64,000 nt of DNA from Balanoglossus misakiensis (Eukaryota > Hemichordata). The position numbers were made by a program, and so were the translations under genes. The DNA lies in contig CM082582.2 in assembly GCA_040954595.2 (NCBI GenBank), forward strand, positions 12,462,001 through 12,526,000. Direction: 5' to 3'. This document shows positions 48,144-60,824 of this stretch, one piece after another; position 1 is the stretch's first letter; each line of letters starts with the position of its first letter. The notes under the pieces are model-generated. The model had not been told where the DNA came from and did not search any database. It saw only the letters and a list, made by a program, of their open reading frames with translations.

Positions 48144-49736
48144 GTCTCTATCAGTATCACGTCTTAACAGTTTGGAAATGAAATAACAGCAACTAACTCT
48201 CCCTAAAATTCTATTTTGATCAGTCGCTGGGTTAAACTATCGCTGGCGTCTCTTTTGGTTGTAAAACTGTTTCACCAGTCTTTATATACAAGATACTGAC
48301 AAAGATTTCTGAAATATATAATTCACATAATTAAGATAATTACAATTTAATTAAGAAACCAGATATTAAATTATCATACTGACAAACTATAATTGTCTCC
48401 AATATTGCAAACGACATAATTAGTCTACATGTACCGTACAGTATCAAAATGGTTCTTTCTTTGAGGGGATAATAGCTATGTACAATACATTTCAAAATCT
48501 GTTTATTTGAAATGCTTAATGGACGTATAGTGGAATAGAGGTTATCAGAAAATACACTCATACAAAAGCCTTTTTGACATTACCTTCAAGTTATTTTTTG
48601 TTTTCTTCTGAGAGACATATTGGTTACACTGCAATGATTTCATTTCAAATAATGAAAATGCACTTACAAAAACTTCATTTCCTAGAGTATCCTACATTCT
48701 ACACTGAACCATTACGACAGGCTTGTTGGCGGAAAATTCTGACCTCAATATCCACTACTGCGTATCAACCTCAACAAGACCTTTGAATGGTTAAGGTTCA
48801 TAAGTGGAAGGCCAGGTCATGCATACTTCAAATCTGAGACATCAGTTTGCATTTATATGTTTTGTACGCTTACACTTAATATGCAACTTTTCAAAACCCA
48901 AAGTTTATTTGAAAATGCACAATTGGCACTCTCTGTGACTGCCTTTTAACTTTGGAAATCGCAAGGTCAAGTTTACTCAGAGACTGTAAACATTTTGCAA
49001 GTTATAATCAGTTCAAGACAACCTTGGAATGGAATTTACTATTTCAATTATTGGCAAAGTTCAAAGTACATGATGCAACAGAGGGGAGTTCAGTGATTAT
49101 ACGTGGTCTGCTGCATGGTGTTACAGTAAATATTCCAAGAGTACCTAACGTCGATTGGAGTCTTTTATTGATAAAATAATGGGCTTCACTATTTTCAAAG
49201 TTGACATGACAAAAATACTTCATATAGATTTTGTGGGCTTTGTTAAAAGGTCAAAGTTTAATGATATGCATAAATACTACTATTACTTAATGCCCAGCTG
49301 TGTCATATTACTAACAGGAGTGTAGAGATGCCCAATGTTCATTTAGAACCCGTAAAGAATATAAATCACAAATCTGTAGCCAAACTTGTAAATTATGGAC
49401 ATTTTATTTCCTCTGGACTACCCGTTAAATGGCAATAATCGATATCTCCTCTCACAAACTGTTCTGCAACACTGTCAAGTCAAGCACAACTGATATCACA
49501 TTACAGCCTGAAAATGCATCCTAAGGTTTTAAATACCGTGCATTTTTTTGTCATTAGTTCTACGCATCTGGATAACAATATCACATGAGAAGAGAAAATT
49601 GATGATATTACCTGGTTTATACTAATATCCATGTACTTTTCCCCCACCACCAAATGATTTAAAACAAATTATATAATATTTAAATTGCTATCTCAGAATT
49701 GTGCATCTTGCAAAATCTGTCTCCTAAATGCAATCT
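48144..49736. other. Intergenic between GSS-A and GSS-B
   Basis: Holds the upstream region of GSS-A and the 3' flank of GSS-B. No further gene recognised. Confidence 0.6.
49403..49408 (-). terminator. Possible polyadenylation signal AATAAA, GSS-B
   Basis: AATAAA on the minus strand about 330 bp after the GSS-B stop codon. Confidence 0.4.
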
Positions 49737-52596
49737 TCAGACCAGATAGGGACTATCCAAAACTGCAGCACCAGCCGCCACACCACCATCATCATGTTGT
49801 ATGCTTTTGGTACGAAGGAGATGGCCAGCTCTGCTGTTGTATAAAATTTCACTACCTTTCCTGCAAATTAAGAGAAAAAAACAGATTCAATTCTTTGTGC
49901 TTCATGAAACCTAATTTTCAAAGCACTCTAGCTCATAGGTTGTGTTCTTTGGTTTTTACCACTTTCACATGTGTTCATTTTAGTGTGCTTGAAATCATGT
50001 CTGCAGTCCAGCTCTAGTCTGCTTTTTACATGCCCTCAATGTAACAACTGAACCTACGATGTCGTGAAAAAGACTATCTCTCACCCCATTACTATTCCAA
50101 ATACTCCAAGTTCCGAGACCATGTCTATTAATTGTGGGGATTTCTGATGGCGTATTTCATAGTTAGGGATCACAGCTGGCCACACTCGGTCCATTAATAT
50201 ATATTCTGACCTCCTTACATCTTGACCAATCTCTTCAAGAGTTACTGATATATTCTTCCCAAAAATGTTATTACCTGTAAAATAACATTCCAATTATTGT
50301 CCAAAGAAAAATCCTTAGGATAAACAAATTTTGTGTGTTAACTAAAATGTATAAAAGAAATTCAATGAACAACAAATTTACTGACCTCCACCCTCTCTCT
50401 GTGGTTTCAAAACATATTTCTCAGGATCAGCCAATGCTCTCCTAACTGTGTCATCGCCATCTTCTCCCTTCAGTCAATAAATAAAAACATGATAAATATC
50501 CCAGGATGCAACATCTGTTGAACACTAAGCTTTAACTTAAAGCTACTCTGTTATTGTTAGTTCACCAGATCCAAGAATTAGCTAGAACTAACACTAATGC
50601 AGAGATTATGATGAACATTTTAAGACACTTCTTATTTACCTACCATATCAAGTGAATAGAGCCCTGCAAACGTATTCCTAATTCTCTGAATTGCAGCAGT
50701 TGGATCTTTGAAATATTTCTGGAATTTCTCCACAGCACCAGGTCTGGATAATTCCTGCTGGACTTTCTTTGTTCCTGCTAGATGGTATCCAATTGACGGA
50801 CATTTGATGGCAAGAGATTTCTCCATCATCAGTCGAGCTTGCCAATCCTGCATATGTAGGGCAGTTAACAAACAATGATTAAATGTCCTCGATACTGCTT
50901 TTGAGTTCTAAAGATATGTTGCAAACAAAGTATCAAAATTATCCAAAAATCTTACCTTCTCTGATGTGTACTGATGGGGCATATAACCATACCTAAAATA
51001 CACTATTGCTATTTCAAAATTATCTCTGTCAAAAAAAGAGAGAAGAAAACCACATCACAACCTTTCATATTATACTGCAGTTTCAAAAATTGGAATAAAT
51101 TATGATGACAGCTGCCATACAATCTTGAAATTTTAGAATCCCCCTTTTACACCAAATTGGTATTTTAGCCGTTTGCACATTTAAATGAAGTACTTACATA
51201 ACTAATTTATTGTCCTGGACACTGCCTCTTTCAATGATATCAGAAAATTTTCTCCTGAGAATTGGCACAGATTGATTGATTTCCTGGATTGTATACTCAA
51301 GAATTCTCTGATCAAAAATGTTCTGAGAGATGTCTTCGACTAAAAACAAGATGGCTGCTCTATAAAATAAAAACAAAGAAAATGAGAAATCGTGAGTTTG
51401 TACTGTAACACTAGAATAGTGGTAATTACTAAGAAATATTCATGTAAAAGTTACAAAAACATTTTGCTTACTTTTCATTTCCATACACTGTCCACGCTTC
51501 AAGCAATCCCCTAGCAAGACCATCAACTGCTTTATTCACTGGTAGATTTTCAGCCTTCTCACACTCACCTAAATTTCTTAAATTATACCTGTTAAAACCA
51601 AAAATACCAATAACAACGTAAACATATACTATGCCAATTTTATGGTTGTATAACACGCAGAATGTGGACATCAAAATTGGAGGGCGCCCTCTGTAAATCC
51701 CTTGATGATCCCTTTGTTTTCTCTAATTGACGTTACCGTATGACTAACTGAGTTTATACACCATAGTGCACCAGAAAATTGGAGTAACCTATTGTATTCT
51801 CAATTTTCTTGCATAAAATAAAATGACTACTTTATATGTTTGCTTACCTATGGAGCTCTGGTAATCGTGATCCAAGCCCAGCAAAGCTACTAGCAATAGT
51901 ATTAATTTCAATTTGACGCAATTTCATGTCTTCCACCGGTGTTTCACTCCTCCTTGGAGAATCAAACATATAGTCTGCTCGAAGTATTCCAAGACAAATA
52001 GGCTGGCAAAAAATGAAAGACAAAGAGTAAAGTGAGACAAGGCTAGGATAAAAATTCAAGACTCCTCAATACCATAATTTGTCTGAATAGGACAAAGTCA
52101 AAGTACCTGTGCTGGCTTTCCATTGATATAGACTTCCTCATAGATTTCGTAAAGCCTCCTTGTGAACTCATCCACTTGAATTGCACTGAGAATTAAGAAA
52201 AAAAGTTTTATCACAAAAAAACAACTGAAGTTGTCAACTTCAATCAAACTTTCTCCAAGCTGATGGTGACCTGCTCATGTTTCTTTGAACCTTTGTCCAC
52301 AGATTCATAAATCATTTCTTGTACCTTTTCAGCACCGTTTTCAAAAAATCCTGGTCCTGTGTGACACCATGCATCAATGAATTGAAATCCTCCTGTGCGG
52401 TCAGCGCCTGTTCAAATAATTTCCTCGGCACTGGTGAAGGAAATAAGACGTGTGGAGCATAGCTGATGACCTCTGATGAACTGGGCTGATCTCGGGTTCT
52501 CATTATTATGCCATTAGTCAAGGCATAGTCTTTACCCTTTGCAATCACATCTTCAAGAAGGGAAGACTCCACTGAATATGCAGCACAGTTTTCCAT
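49737..52596 (-). CDS. GSS: GSS-B: glutathione synthetase, 484 aa
   Basis: Ten exons (minus strand): 52596-52325, 52185-52107, 52002-51848, 51588-51472, 51359-51198, 51025-50956, 50847-50644, 50467-50386, 50274-50085, 49860-49737. Every exon has exactly the length of its GSS-A counterpart (272, 79, 155, 117, 162, 70, 204, 82, 190 and 124 nt). The enzyme performs the second step of glutathione synthesis (gamma-Glu-Cys + Gly + ATP). Visible landmarks: [10 protein letters not shown] near the N terminus, LRADYMF (Arg125), [46 protein letters not shown] with the full glycine triad, HLLRTK, and the A-loop DGGVAAG (468-474), ending LDSPYLV. The length is close to the human enzyme (474 aa). All key residues I can name are present, so this is the likely housekeeping copy. 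The ATG is the first in frame and gives the expected N-terminal length. Confidence 0.95.
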
Positions 52597-54203
52597 TTGT
52601 CACAGTCTTTCCTTTCCAAATGATGGAATGTATACCCTGTAGTATGTTTTAGGCCAACAGCACTGATCTGAAAAGAAAAAGGCATCAGTGACATTATGCA
52701 TGCTCCCATTTTGCCCATATATATGGAACTTAACTAGTAATTATATATATAGCACATTCCGTTCTTACTCATATCAGTCACACACACACATATATATATA
52801 TGAGCTACTATATACACTCTATGAGCTGCCTATGATCACATATCATGAGACGGACTATCTAATATTTACATAGAAAGAGCTGAATCACTGTCTTAAAATT
52901 GCTTAGTCATACAATACACAAACTCATCCACATGATATCCCTTTTCAAATTCAAACCTACGAAAATATCCATAAACATATGATGATATGTGTATAAAAAG
53001 ACATTGCACATCATCATCTATTAGTATGGTCTGGCATGCGCATACATGTATTAATGGTGAAGTCTGTCATAGTCTGCTGTGAACGAGTATACACCCCTCA
53101 CTCTAATCAATGAATGAGATTGGCTTGATATAGACACAGGCTGTATGTATGGTCGTCCCATAGTTAATCGATTGGAACGCCTTACTTGCCAGGCCCTGGA
53201 ATTTTGTAGAGGCGGAAATGGGGTGCATATACCACATGAATTCCATAAACTTATGTCAGGCAAACTATTCATGTGTCATGTCACGATTGCGGTCTCTGCT
53301 CTTCACTTCATTAAAGTTCATACGTACAGACGCAGGGCTATTCATTAGTACGTCTAGCGTCTGCAAGGTGACCTTGACATCTGAGACGAATATACCTAAA
53401 GGGAGATGTTAGGTACAGTCCCCAAACTGACATATACAGTAATTTTTCAAGTCCACCATAGATAAATACCTTGCAGTTTTCTTTCGTCCACTGTCGCTGT
53501 GATCGCAGCTGGTCGGTGTTTCCAGTGAAATGTACATATGTGTTCCCTGAGAGGGCGCGATTGCATTGCATCCCAAACTGCCACGCCCACCACCACAGCA
53601 CGGCCTCCGGCGGCGTAAACACCATAGCAACCGGTCACCCCCAGGTACTTCGGACTTTGACATAGAACAGAAATTCCCATATAAACCCGACTTTAATGTT
53701 GCTGCACCACGTGTGCAAATCGGAAGGTGCGAAAGTGAACGGCGAATAGATTACTGTGAGGTACAGTCGGGGGGCATCATAGTGATTAAGGGGGGTGGGG
53801 GGCCTCCCTCTCTGTTAACTGTAGGGGCATGGGTCGATCTGTGGAGCATATGCTACATCATTCAGGCGACTATGGCCCGGATATTTAATCTCTGGATATA
53901 GTCCCCATATACACATGTAATCTCTGAAATAATTTGGGGCTGAACTCGCTTCTTTCCTGGTTGGATTCGTGGGGGAGGTCACCCTGTTTTGGAGGGGTCA
54001 CCCACCTTTCCATGTTCAATGAGGGGGCCGGGGGGGATCAGTCACTTTTTGATATCCACTAAATAGGATCCATCCATCCCCACCCACCCCCACCCCGGCT
54101 GAAGAAACTGACCAGTGGGATTATGTCATCGATCATTGACAGTTAACATATTGTCTTTACTTCATTGCAGATTTTAATCAGACTTTTGACCTGTGACCTC
54201 AAC
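52597..54203. other. Divergent intergenic region between GSS-B and SMPD-A
   Basis: The start codons of GSS-B (minus) and SMPD-A (plus) face away from each other across 1.6 kb. An acceptor-like CATTGCAG ends near 54171, 33 bp before the SMPD-A ATG, so SMPD-A probably has at least one upstream non-coding exon. Short TA and CA runs occur near 52740-52800. No other gene recognised. Confidence 0.55.
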
Positions 54204-56661
54204 ATGCTACACAAATCCCAATATCCATCTGCACAGCTTCAAGTGATTGGTTGGCTGGCCACTGAGTGTGGCAAACACCTTCCTCGCTGGGCGCTGGATC
54301 ACTTCTGTGCGACACTCTTGCCTGTTTCACCAGACAGGAAAAGCGTACTTTATTATTTGGAATCGTTGCCCTGGTTACCACTATATGCTTGTATTTTGCT
54401 TGTGGGTTTGGTTTTGAAAGTTTTGTTCTTTCCAGTGTATGCGTTGACCAACACGTATAGAGCACCCTACTTGTACAAGCAGGTTGGAGATTGTAATGAT
54501 GTGAACTCCGGGAAGATGAATTTTACTGGTGACTTCACGGTCTGTACAGCCAACATCTGCGCAATATCTGAGGGCATAGCCCACGTCACAGGATTGAAAG
54601 ACACCAAAAAGAGATGCAAAGAAATAGGCAAGAAAATTGTCAATTCGAAAAACCAAAATCACGACATCCGGAGTGGAGGAAACAAAACTCTAAAAGGAAA
54701 CCTCACTAAAGGAGGATTACATTCTGCTGGTGACAGATCTCATGTATCTGTGTCGTTCCCGCAAAATATCGACTTCATCTGTTTCCAAGAAATTAGTGAT
54801 TCCGGTGTGAGTGCATCCACTACACTTGTAGCAGAACTGAGCCAGCATTTTAAGTATTTCGTATATAATATTGGACTTACTGGTTGGCGTACATACTTTC
54901 ATCTGTTTGACAGTGGAATGATGATTGCAAGTCGTTATCCAATTCTTGATGTTTATTATCGTCCATTCTCATGTGTTGGTCCTGCATTGAAATTGGCATC
55001 TTTTGGTATGGTCTCCATCAAGGTATGCCTAAGCTTGTCTTTCTTCATAGTAGACAAAATGCTAGTAATAATTCATCTCCTAATTTAAAAGAAATGATAA
55101 CATTAAAGAACAATATTATAACTGACAGACCGTACAGTATGTTTATCAACCAATGTTCATTTATCATTTTATGATATCTCCAGGTTGATCTTGGAATAAC
55201 TCAAGAGGAAAAGAATGCAGTTGGATTCATAGCAACCACCCACCTGCAGTCATATCAGGGTAAAGTATCTATGATAATTTGAAACTTCTGACACAGAGTA
55301 CAATCAATTTACTCCTACTGCTTTTTTCCTTTCCACAAGTAATGACTTTTGACAGACTTCTTTCATTTCAGGAAACAACCCAATTCATCAGATTCAAATG
55401 AATGAAATTTTGCAGTGGCAAGAAGAATTTCGATCGAAATCTCTACAAGATGGAGAAGTGGTTGCTTTTGATGTTTTATGTGGAGATTTTAACTTTGATA
55501 ACATGTCCCCAGGTACATGTAAGCTATTCAAAACCTCTCTACCCAAGTTATCAAGTGCTCTGATCATGTTAAAAATATTGCATGGAATCCATTTTCAAAT
55601 TCAGTAATATTTTTTCAGAACAATTAAAGAATTATAAATACAAAAGGATAAATCAACCTTGGAATGATTAAAATACCCTGACAATAAAAATTACCCATTT
55701 ATACTAGTTTGTTCATTTTTTAAATATTGCTTTGGTTTACCATGCTAGGTGAAAAACATGATTCGAATCACAGATTGTTTGACATCTATGAAGATGTATG
55801 CAGAGTCAGACCTGGCAAAGACCATAGCTGGACCATAGGTAATGATGTGACAGTTCAAAATTCCAGTAACTGAAGATCTAAAAACAGTATTCATGGAAAT
55901 TGTGTGTTAGAGGACAGCATCTTTGGACTTTATTGCTGATAAATACTTATGTGGTAACTGATTCCTTCCTCTGACTTTTTTTTACTTCCCAAAGGCACAG
56001 AGCTGAGACTTCCAATGCTATGGGACAAGGCTCTCTCCACCCCTGAAAGAATGAAAGCAGCTCTAGATGATTGTGAAGTGAGGGATAGATATTTGTATGA
56101 TGCAGATATGGAGGACGGCATGACCTACAGGATTGCATATACTCATCCTGATATTCTGAAGGAAGAGAAGTTGAGAGAAAATAAGGGAAAGGTGCTGGAC
56201 TCTGCTGGCAGGAGACGTATTGATGTGATTTTGTACAGGAATGAAAATCCTGTGGTGAGTCCTGTGTATGTGTGTACACATGCATGTGATGTTAGAGATT
56301 GGACAGTTTGAAACAAGTCACAGACTAAAAGCCATTACCGGAGTATATACTGTTTCCCTCTGCCATTGAACATAGCAGTTACTGGCAGTATGTCAACACA
56401 CTCTTTCAGTTGTCTAGTCCAAAGTTTAGATTGTATTATGCTATGAAACCACTTGTTCTGCTTGTATTGTGTAAACGGTTGCCTGCTTTGAGTCCTGCAT
56501 GTTGCTCTGTTTTCGGACCGTACTAGAAGCTGTGTTGCAGACTTTTAACTCTGATTGATTTGATTGTCTTGCAGGAAGTGACAGATTTCAAGTTTGTCAC
56601 ACAGCTCGCTGGACTCACTGATCACATCCCAGTCACCATGACATTCCACACAGATCTGTAG
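54204..56661 (+). CDS. SMPD3: SMPD-A: neutral sphingomyelinase (SMPD3/SMPD5 type), 490 aa
   Basis: Six coding exons: 54204-55022, 55184-55259, 55372-55512, 55749-55838, 55995-56254, 56575-56661, all in compatible phase. It hydrolyses sphingomyelin to ceramide and phosphocholine at the inner face of membranes. Two hydrophobic stretches (about 12-45 and 52-82) match the membrane-associated N terminus of nSMase2. The DNase I-like catalytic domain shows Asn117 (TANIC), Glu196 (CFQE), His293 (TTHLQ), Asp337 and Asn339 (GDFNFD), Asp452 (RRRID) and Asp478-His479 (TDHIPV). The insertion between Asn117 and Glu196 is far shorter than in human SMPD3 (655 aa). The ATG is chosen because it gives MLHKSQYP, matching MLQEQRFP of SMPD-B; the frame stays open a few codons upstream. 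The residues aligned with the human Asp430/Lys435 switch are Leu262 and Phe267. SMPD3 versus SMPD5 orthology is undecided. Confidence 0.92.
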
Positions 56662-58591
56662 AGACTGCACCGCCACCTTGAGACAGCAACAAGATGCTCA
56701 GGAAGATCCTAAAAATGCCACCAAAGAAAATAATTATTACAAACACAACGCACATGTATTTAGTCAAAATATTCAGCATACTGTTATACTCTATTGTTTC
56801 ACTGATATTTGAGCTTGCACTGCTGTTAAAAATTTTAAACTTCATGCATTTGGTATTTAACTTATTACTATTATGTTTTATTCAAATCCACTTCTCAATT
56901 TATGTACATTTTAAGGTTATTTTGAGAGAATAAAAGTTATATCTGTGATATTTCCCCCAAATCAACCAAGTCTGTATTTGTTTCATTATCCTGAGTTTGT
57001 ACATGGTGTTCGTTTTGTTAGAGACCGTCCATACCAACCCAAATTGCACCAAACAGAGATCCTGTCATAAGCACCCCTTGCCCCCTAAACAAAGAACTTT
57101 TGTTTAACATGTGCATGCATGTTTCAATTGTTCAATGGCCTCCAACCGCTATGTGGATTGTACTGCACATACAGACATTGTTCTGACGGTCTTACAAAAG
57201 AACCATGACAATTTTAGATTCTCAGCTGTTTCAGCAAAAGCTAGTTATTTATATACTGCAAATGAAACACATCACACATGCTTTAGTAGAATGTGCACCT
57301 ACATTTGACGGAACAGAGAAACACCAGTTTCGGGAAGTTAGGGGTGACACCCCCGAACGGACAGCGTCCTGAGAGAAGTGATTACGTCATTCACATGTAC
57401 ATACCGGTATTATGCATGGCATGAGTGAGGTGAGTGGATCTTTTAGTTACCGGCGTAGTACTGTTGAGAAGTTCAGGGAAATGTTAAACCCATTTCAAAG
57501 GCCAACAACTACACCAGTGTCATTCTCGTGGAGCTGCCACAGTTACACATTAAAGTATATATATGTACATGTACAAATTAATTTCCAAAATCCCAGCAAA
57601 TTGACCCTGCACTGACAGCTGATTGTACTAATAGGTTTTGTGATTATCTAATTGCAGTTAGTGGCACTCAGAGACTGAAAATTTTATCAAATGAGAAGTG
57701 AATGGTAATATGTTCCATGTCAAAGTTCAGTGCAGTGCTTGACAATTAAAACATTATGGTGGTACTGTCAGTCACTGTTCAAACTGCCATTGTTTGTTAA
57801 TGTTTAACACCCCTACATGATGTTTTATGGTTGACAGATTTGTATATGGTAGTATTGTTCTCATATAGTTACAAGGGCAAAATGACCTTTTGTGACCTGC
57901 CGAGGTGCAAATTGAGGTCACATTGTCTATGACAAAATGTTGACGAATGAAGATATATTAACTAAATAGAAAATGATTCATTGCCATTGTTAAGAAAATC
58001 CAAAATGAGGAAGCGATAAAATTTGGGCTGCGTTCTGCAAAAAATCCATGTGGTTACTTCTTTCGAACCAGGAACTAATTCGCATGGAGTTTTGGAAGGC
58101 AAAATACAGGCTTTATTTTATTGCTGTAATATACCGCTATGTTCTAAATTTAGTATTGTGAGCAGGTGTTGATGGCTGGGTATTGTTATGACTATTCATG
58201 AGTTCAGTTGCGCAGTTCAGCATTTGATATAATCCATAGGTTTGTGTCTGATAACAATACGAGTCAATCCGGCATTCCAGATAAAAAATCCACTGTTGAT
58301 CACTGATCCTGGATATAATGGTACATGTAATTATAATATATTTGTAATATAAACATAATTCAATATGATCATACTTTGTTTTAATGTATTGTGGCTATTT
58401 TAAATATTCGGTGACCTTGCATGTATATTTCATTCTACCATAATGTATATCAGTTATGTCTCATCAGTTTCACTTCTGCGTTTTCAGGTAATGGGACTCC
58501 GGTAACTTTTATTGTCAATTCAGACGACTGAGGGATCTCCATCAAGATCAGATTTCTTCTTCAATACACTGTTCGCTTCAACTGAGAGAAA
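56662..58591. other. SMPD-A 3' UTR and intergenic sequence
   Basis: The first 270 bp are SMPD-A 3' UTR; the rest holds the SMPD-B upstream region. A CAG acceptor-like site near 58488 suggests an SMPD-B 5'-UTR exon. No other gene recognised. Confidence 0.55.
56929..56934 (+). terminator. Polyadenylation signal AATAAA, SMPD-A
   Basis: Canonical AATAAA 268 bp after the SMPD-A stop codon. Confidence 0.65.
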
Positions 58592-60824
58592 ATGCTACAA
58601 GAACAGAGATTTCCTAATGTGTTGTTCAGCTCGCTCTTCACAATTGCAGCATTATTCATAGGACAAGTACTATGGGCATTAGATCGACTGCTGGTCTATT
58701 TTCACCCAGTTTCTGCAGAATGGAGGCAGCCAAATACTCACATCCTAAAGAGTTGCGTTTTCGTGCCATTTTGGACCATTCTGTTGCTCCTGAGTTTCAT
58801 CCTTGCATTGCCATGGATACCTATTTGGATTTTCCTCCATGGCTGGAGGAGGCCCTACCATATCTCCTATGGCAAAGGGAAGACCCAGTTAGAAGATGTT
58901 CCAGTGAAGGATGAGTTTACTATCTGCACTGCCAACGTCTGTATGATCAGTGAATTCATTGCTCGTATGAGCAATATCAAAGATATTTTAAAACGAGCGA
59001 ATGAAATTGGAAAGCGTATTGCATTGTCACAGGGTGAAAGCTCTCAAAATTCTTCATGTGTTAAAAGTGACACCAACTTCCCCAACTCTGTAGTCAACAA
59101 CACTTCAGAACAGAACAGTTTTCAACATGAAATCTCTGAAACATTTCCTCCAAACGTCGACTTCATATGTTTTCAAGAAGTCTGCGATGACGGCGTCGCA
59201 GTTGGACAGAAACTCTCCAAGTATCTTCACAGCTGTGGGTACCACTACTTCCTCTATGATATTGGTCCATACCAGTGGAAGTTGAACCGATATCTTCTGA
59301 ACAGCTGGCTGGCATTTGCCAGTAAATATCCCATTGTTGATGTGGACTTTAAACCTTACACTTACAAATGCTTAGGACACAGTTCAGCATCTGTTGGACT
59401 GCTTCTTGTCAAGGTGGGTGTAATTGGAATACACTAAGCCCAACAGTAGACTTACGATCAGAGAAGGCATATTGATATATTTATATTATCACTCCAGCAA
59501 AATATAGCTGCAGTCTGACTTACACTATGAAATCAATGTTCGCAGCTTGAGAATTTCTAACCTGTTCTATCTCGTGTCTTCTACATGCCCCACTGTAAAA
59601 CACAACACAACACAGAGTTGATGTTCATTTTTCGCAGGTGTACCTAGGCAAGAGGGATGATGGGAAGTCTCTTGTGGGTATTATTGCAAATACACATCTT
59701 CAGTCTTATGCAGGTGAGATGACTACTTGGCTTAAAACATGTAAGCTTACCAGTGCTTTCTTACTTGTGAAAATTCAATGTTTTGTTTGTACATTTATTA
59801 TAGATACAGTAACAATTGTTTTTCTTTCTTGACAGTTGCTGAAATGCGTGACATTCATGCTTATCAACAAGACAGTATTCTGAAATGGGAGAAAGAATTC
59901 CGGCAGAAAACTTTGAAATCGGATGAAATTTTACGTTTCAGTTTCCTGTGTGGTGATTTCAACTGTGATAATACATCACCAGGTTAGACTTTTTAGTGTG
60001 CCTCGACACAAACCATGATATGCTTGAACTGTCCAAAACTGATTTTTTGAGAGCTGTGATGATTCATTATTTTTCTTTTGACAGGTGATAAAATAAGTTG
60101 GGCACATGAGCTATTTGACGTTTATCATGATGTATGCAGAGAAAAACCTGGCAAAGATTTTGACTGGGCATTAGGTGAGTTTGTTTAGTGTTGTGACACT
60201 CCTAGAAAAATCCTGGACAGTCTGGGTCTGGACCAAACCATGGTGGTGAAAGTGTAAAACAATTTATCATATTTTCATAGGCACAGAACTGAGGTTAGTT
60301 GATTTGGATGCTGAAGAGATTTCTACTCCAGAAAAACTGAAGAAAGTCATGGAAGACAAATATCTCAGAGCAAAGTTCTTCTTGGATGGGAATCTAGAAA
60401 TTACCATGACGGAAGAACTGAGTTGGCAACCTGGACCGGAGAGGGAGGAATTCACGTCAGGAAAACGCACACTGTCTCCAGAGGAAGGAAAACGACGCAT
60501 AGATCATGTCTTGTATCAAAGACAGTTCCCAGTTGTAAGTCTAACCTCCACACAGTTTCATTTGGTGAAGTAAACAACAATTGTAAAGTTTGTAGTTTAA
60601 TGCAGTCAAGTTGTGAAGATCGACTTAATTTTTTTAATCAGTAAATAATGTTATACGTTTATTAATTTGTTTTCTGTGCAAGGAAGTTTTACAGATTATT
60701 AACATGTCACGTTTTCTTTTTACTTGGTTTGCAGACCCCGAAGAAATACTTGTTTGTAACTCAACTAGCCAGTTTGACAGACCATATACCTGTTTGTATG
60801 ACCTTCACACCACACATCAAGTAA
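58592..60824 (+). CDS. SMPD3: SMPD-B: neutral sphingomyelinase (SMPD3/SMPD5 type), 492 aa
   Basis: Six coding exons: 58592-59413, 59638-59713, 59836-59982, 60085-60174, 60281-60534, 60735-60824. Exons 2 and 4 have exactly the SMPD-A lengths (76 and 90 nt) and all intron phases match, so the two are tandem duplicates. Two hydrophobic segments (about 10-40 and 52-84) precede the catalytic domain. Visible active-site residues: Asn115 (TANVC), Glu196 (CFQE), His294 (NTHLQ), Asp340 and Asn342 (GDFNCD), Asp453 (KRRID), Asp479-His480 (TDHIPV). The human Asp430/Lys435 switch positions are His263 and Val268. The starting ATG is preceded by sequence without a longer in-frame start. The catalytic set is complete, so an active sphingomyelinase is expected. 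Confidence 0.92.

Noticed and set aside
53338-53901. Several overlapping open frames of 64-111 codons on both strands.
   Set aside because: No family, no splice partners, and overlapping frames on both strands suggest GC-richer non-coding sequence between divergent genes.
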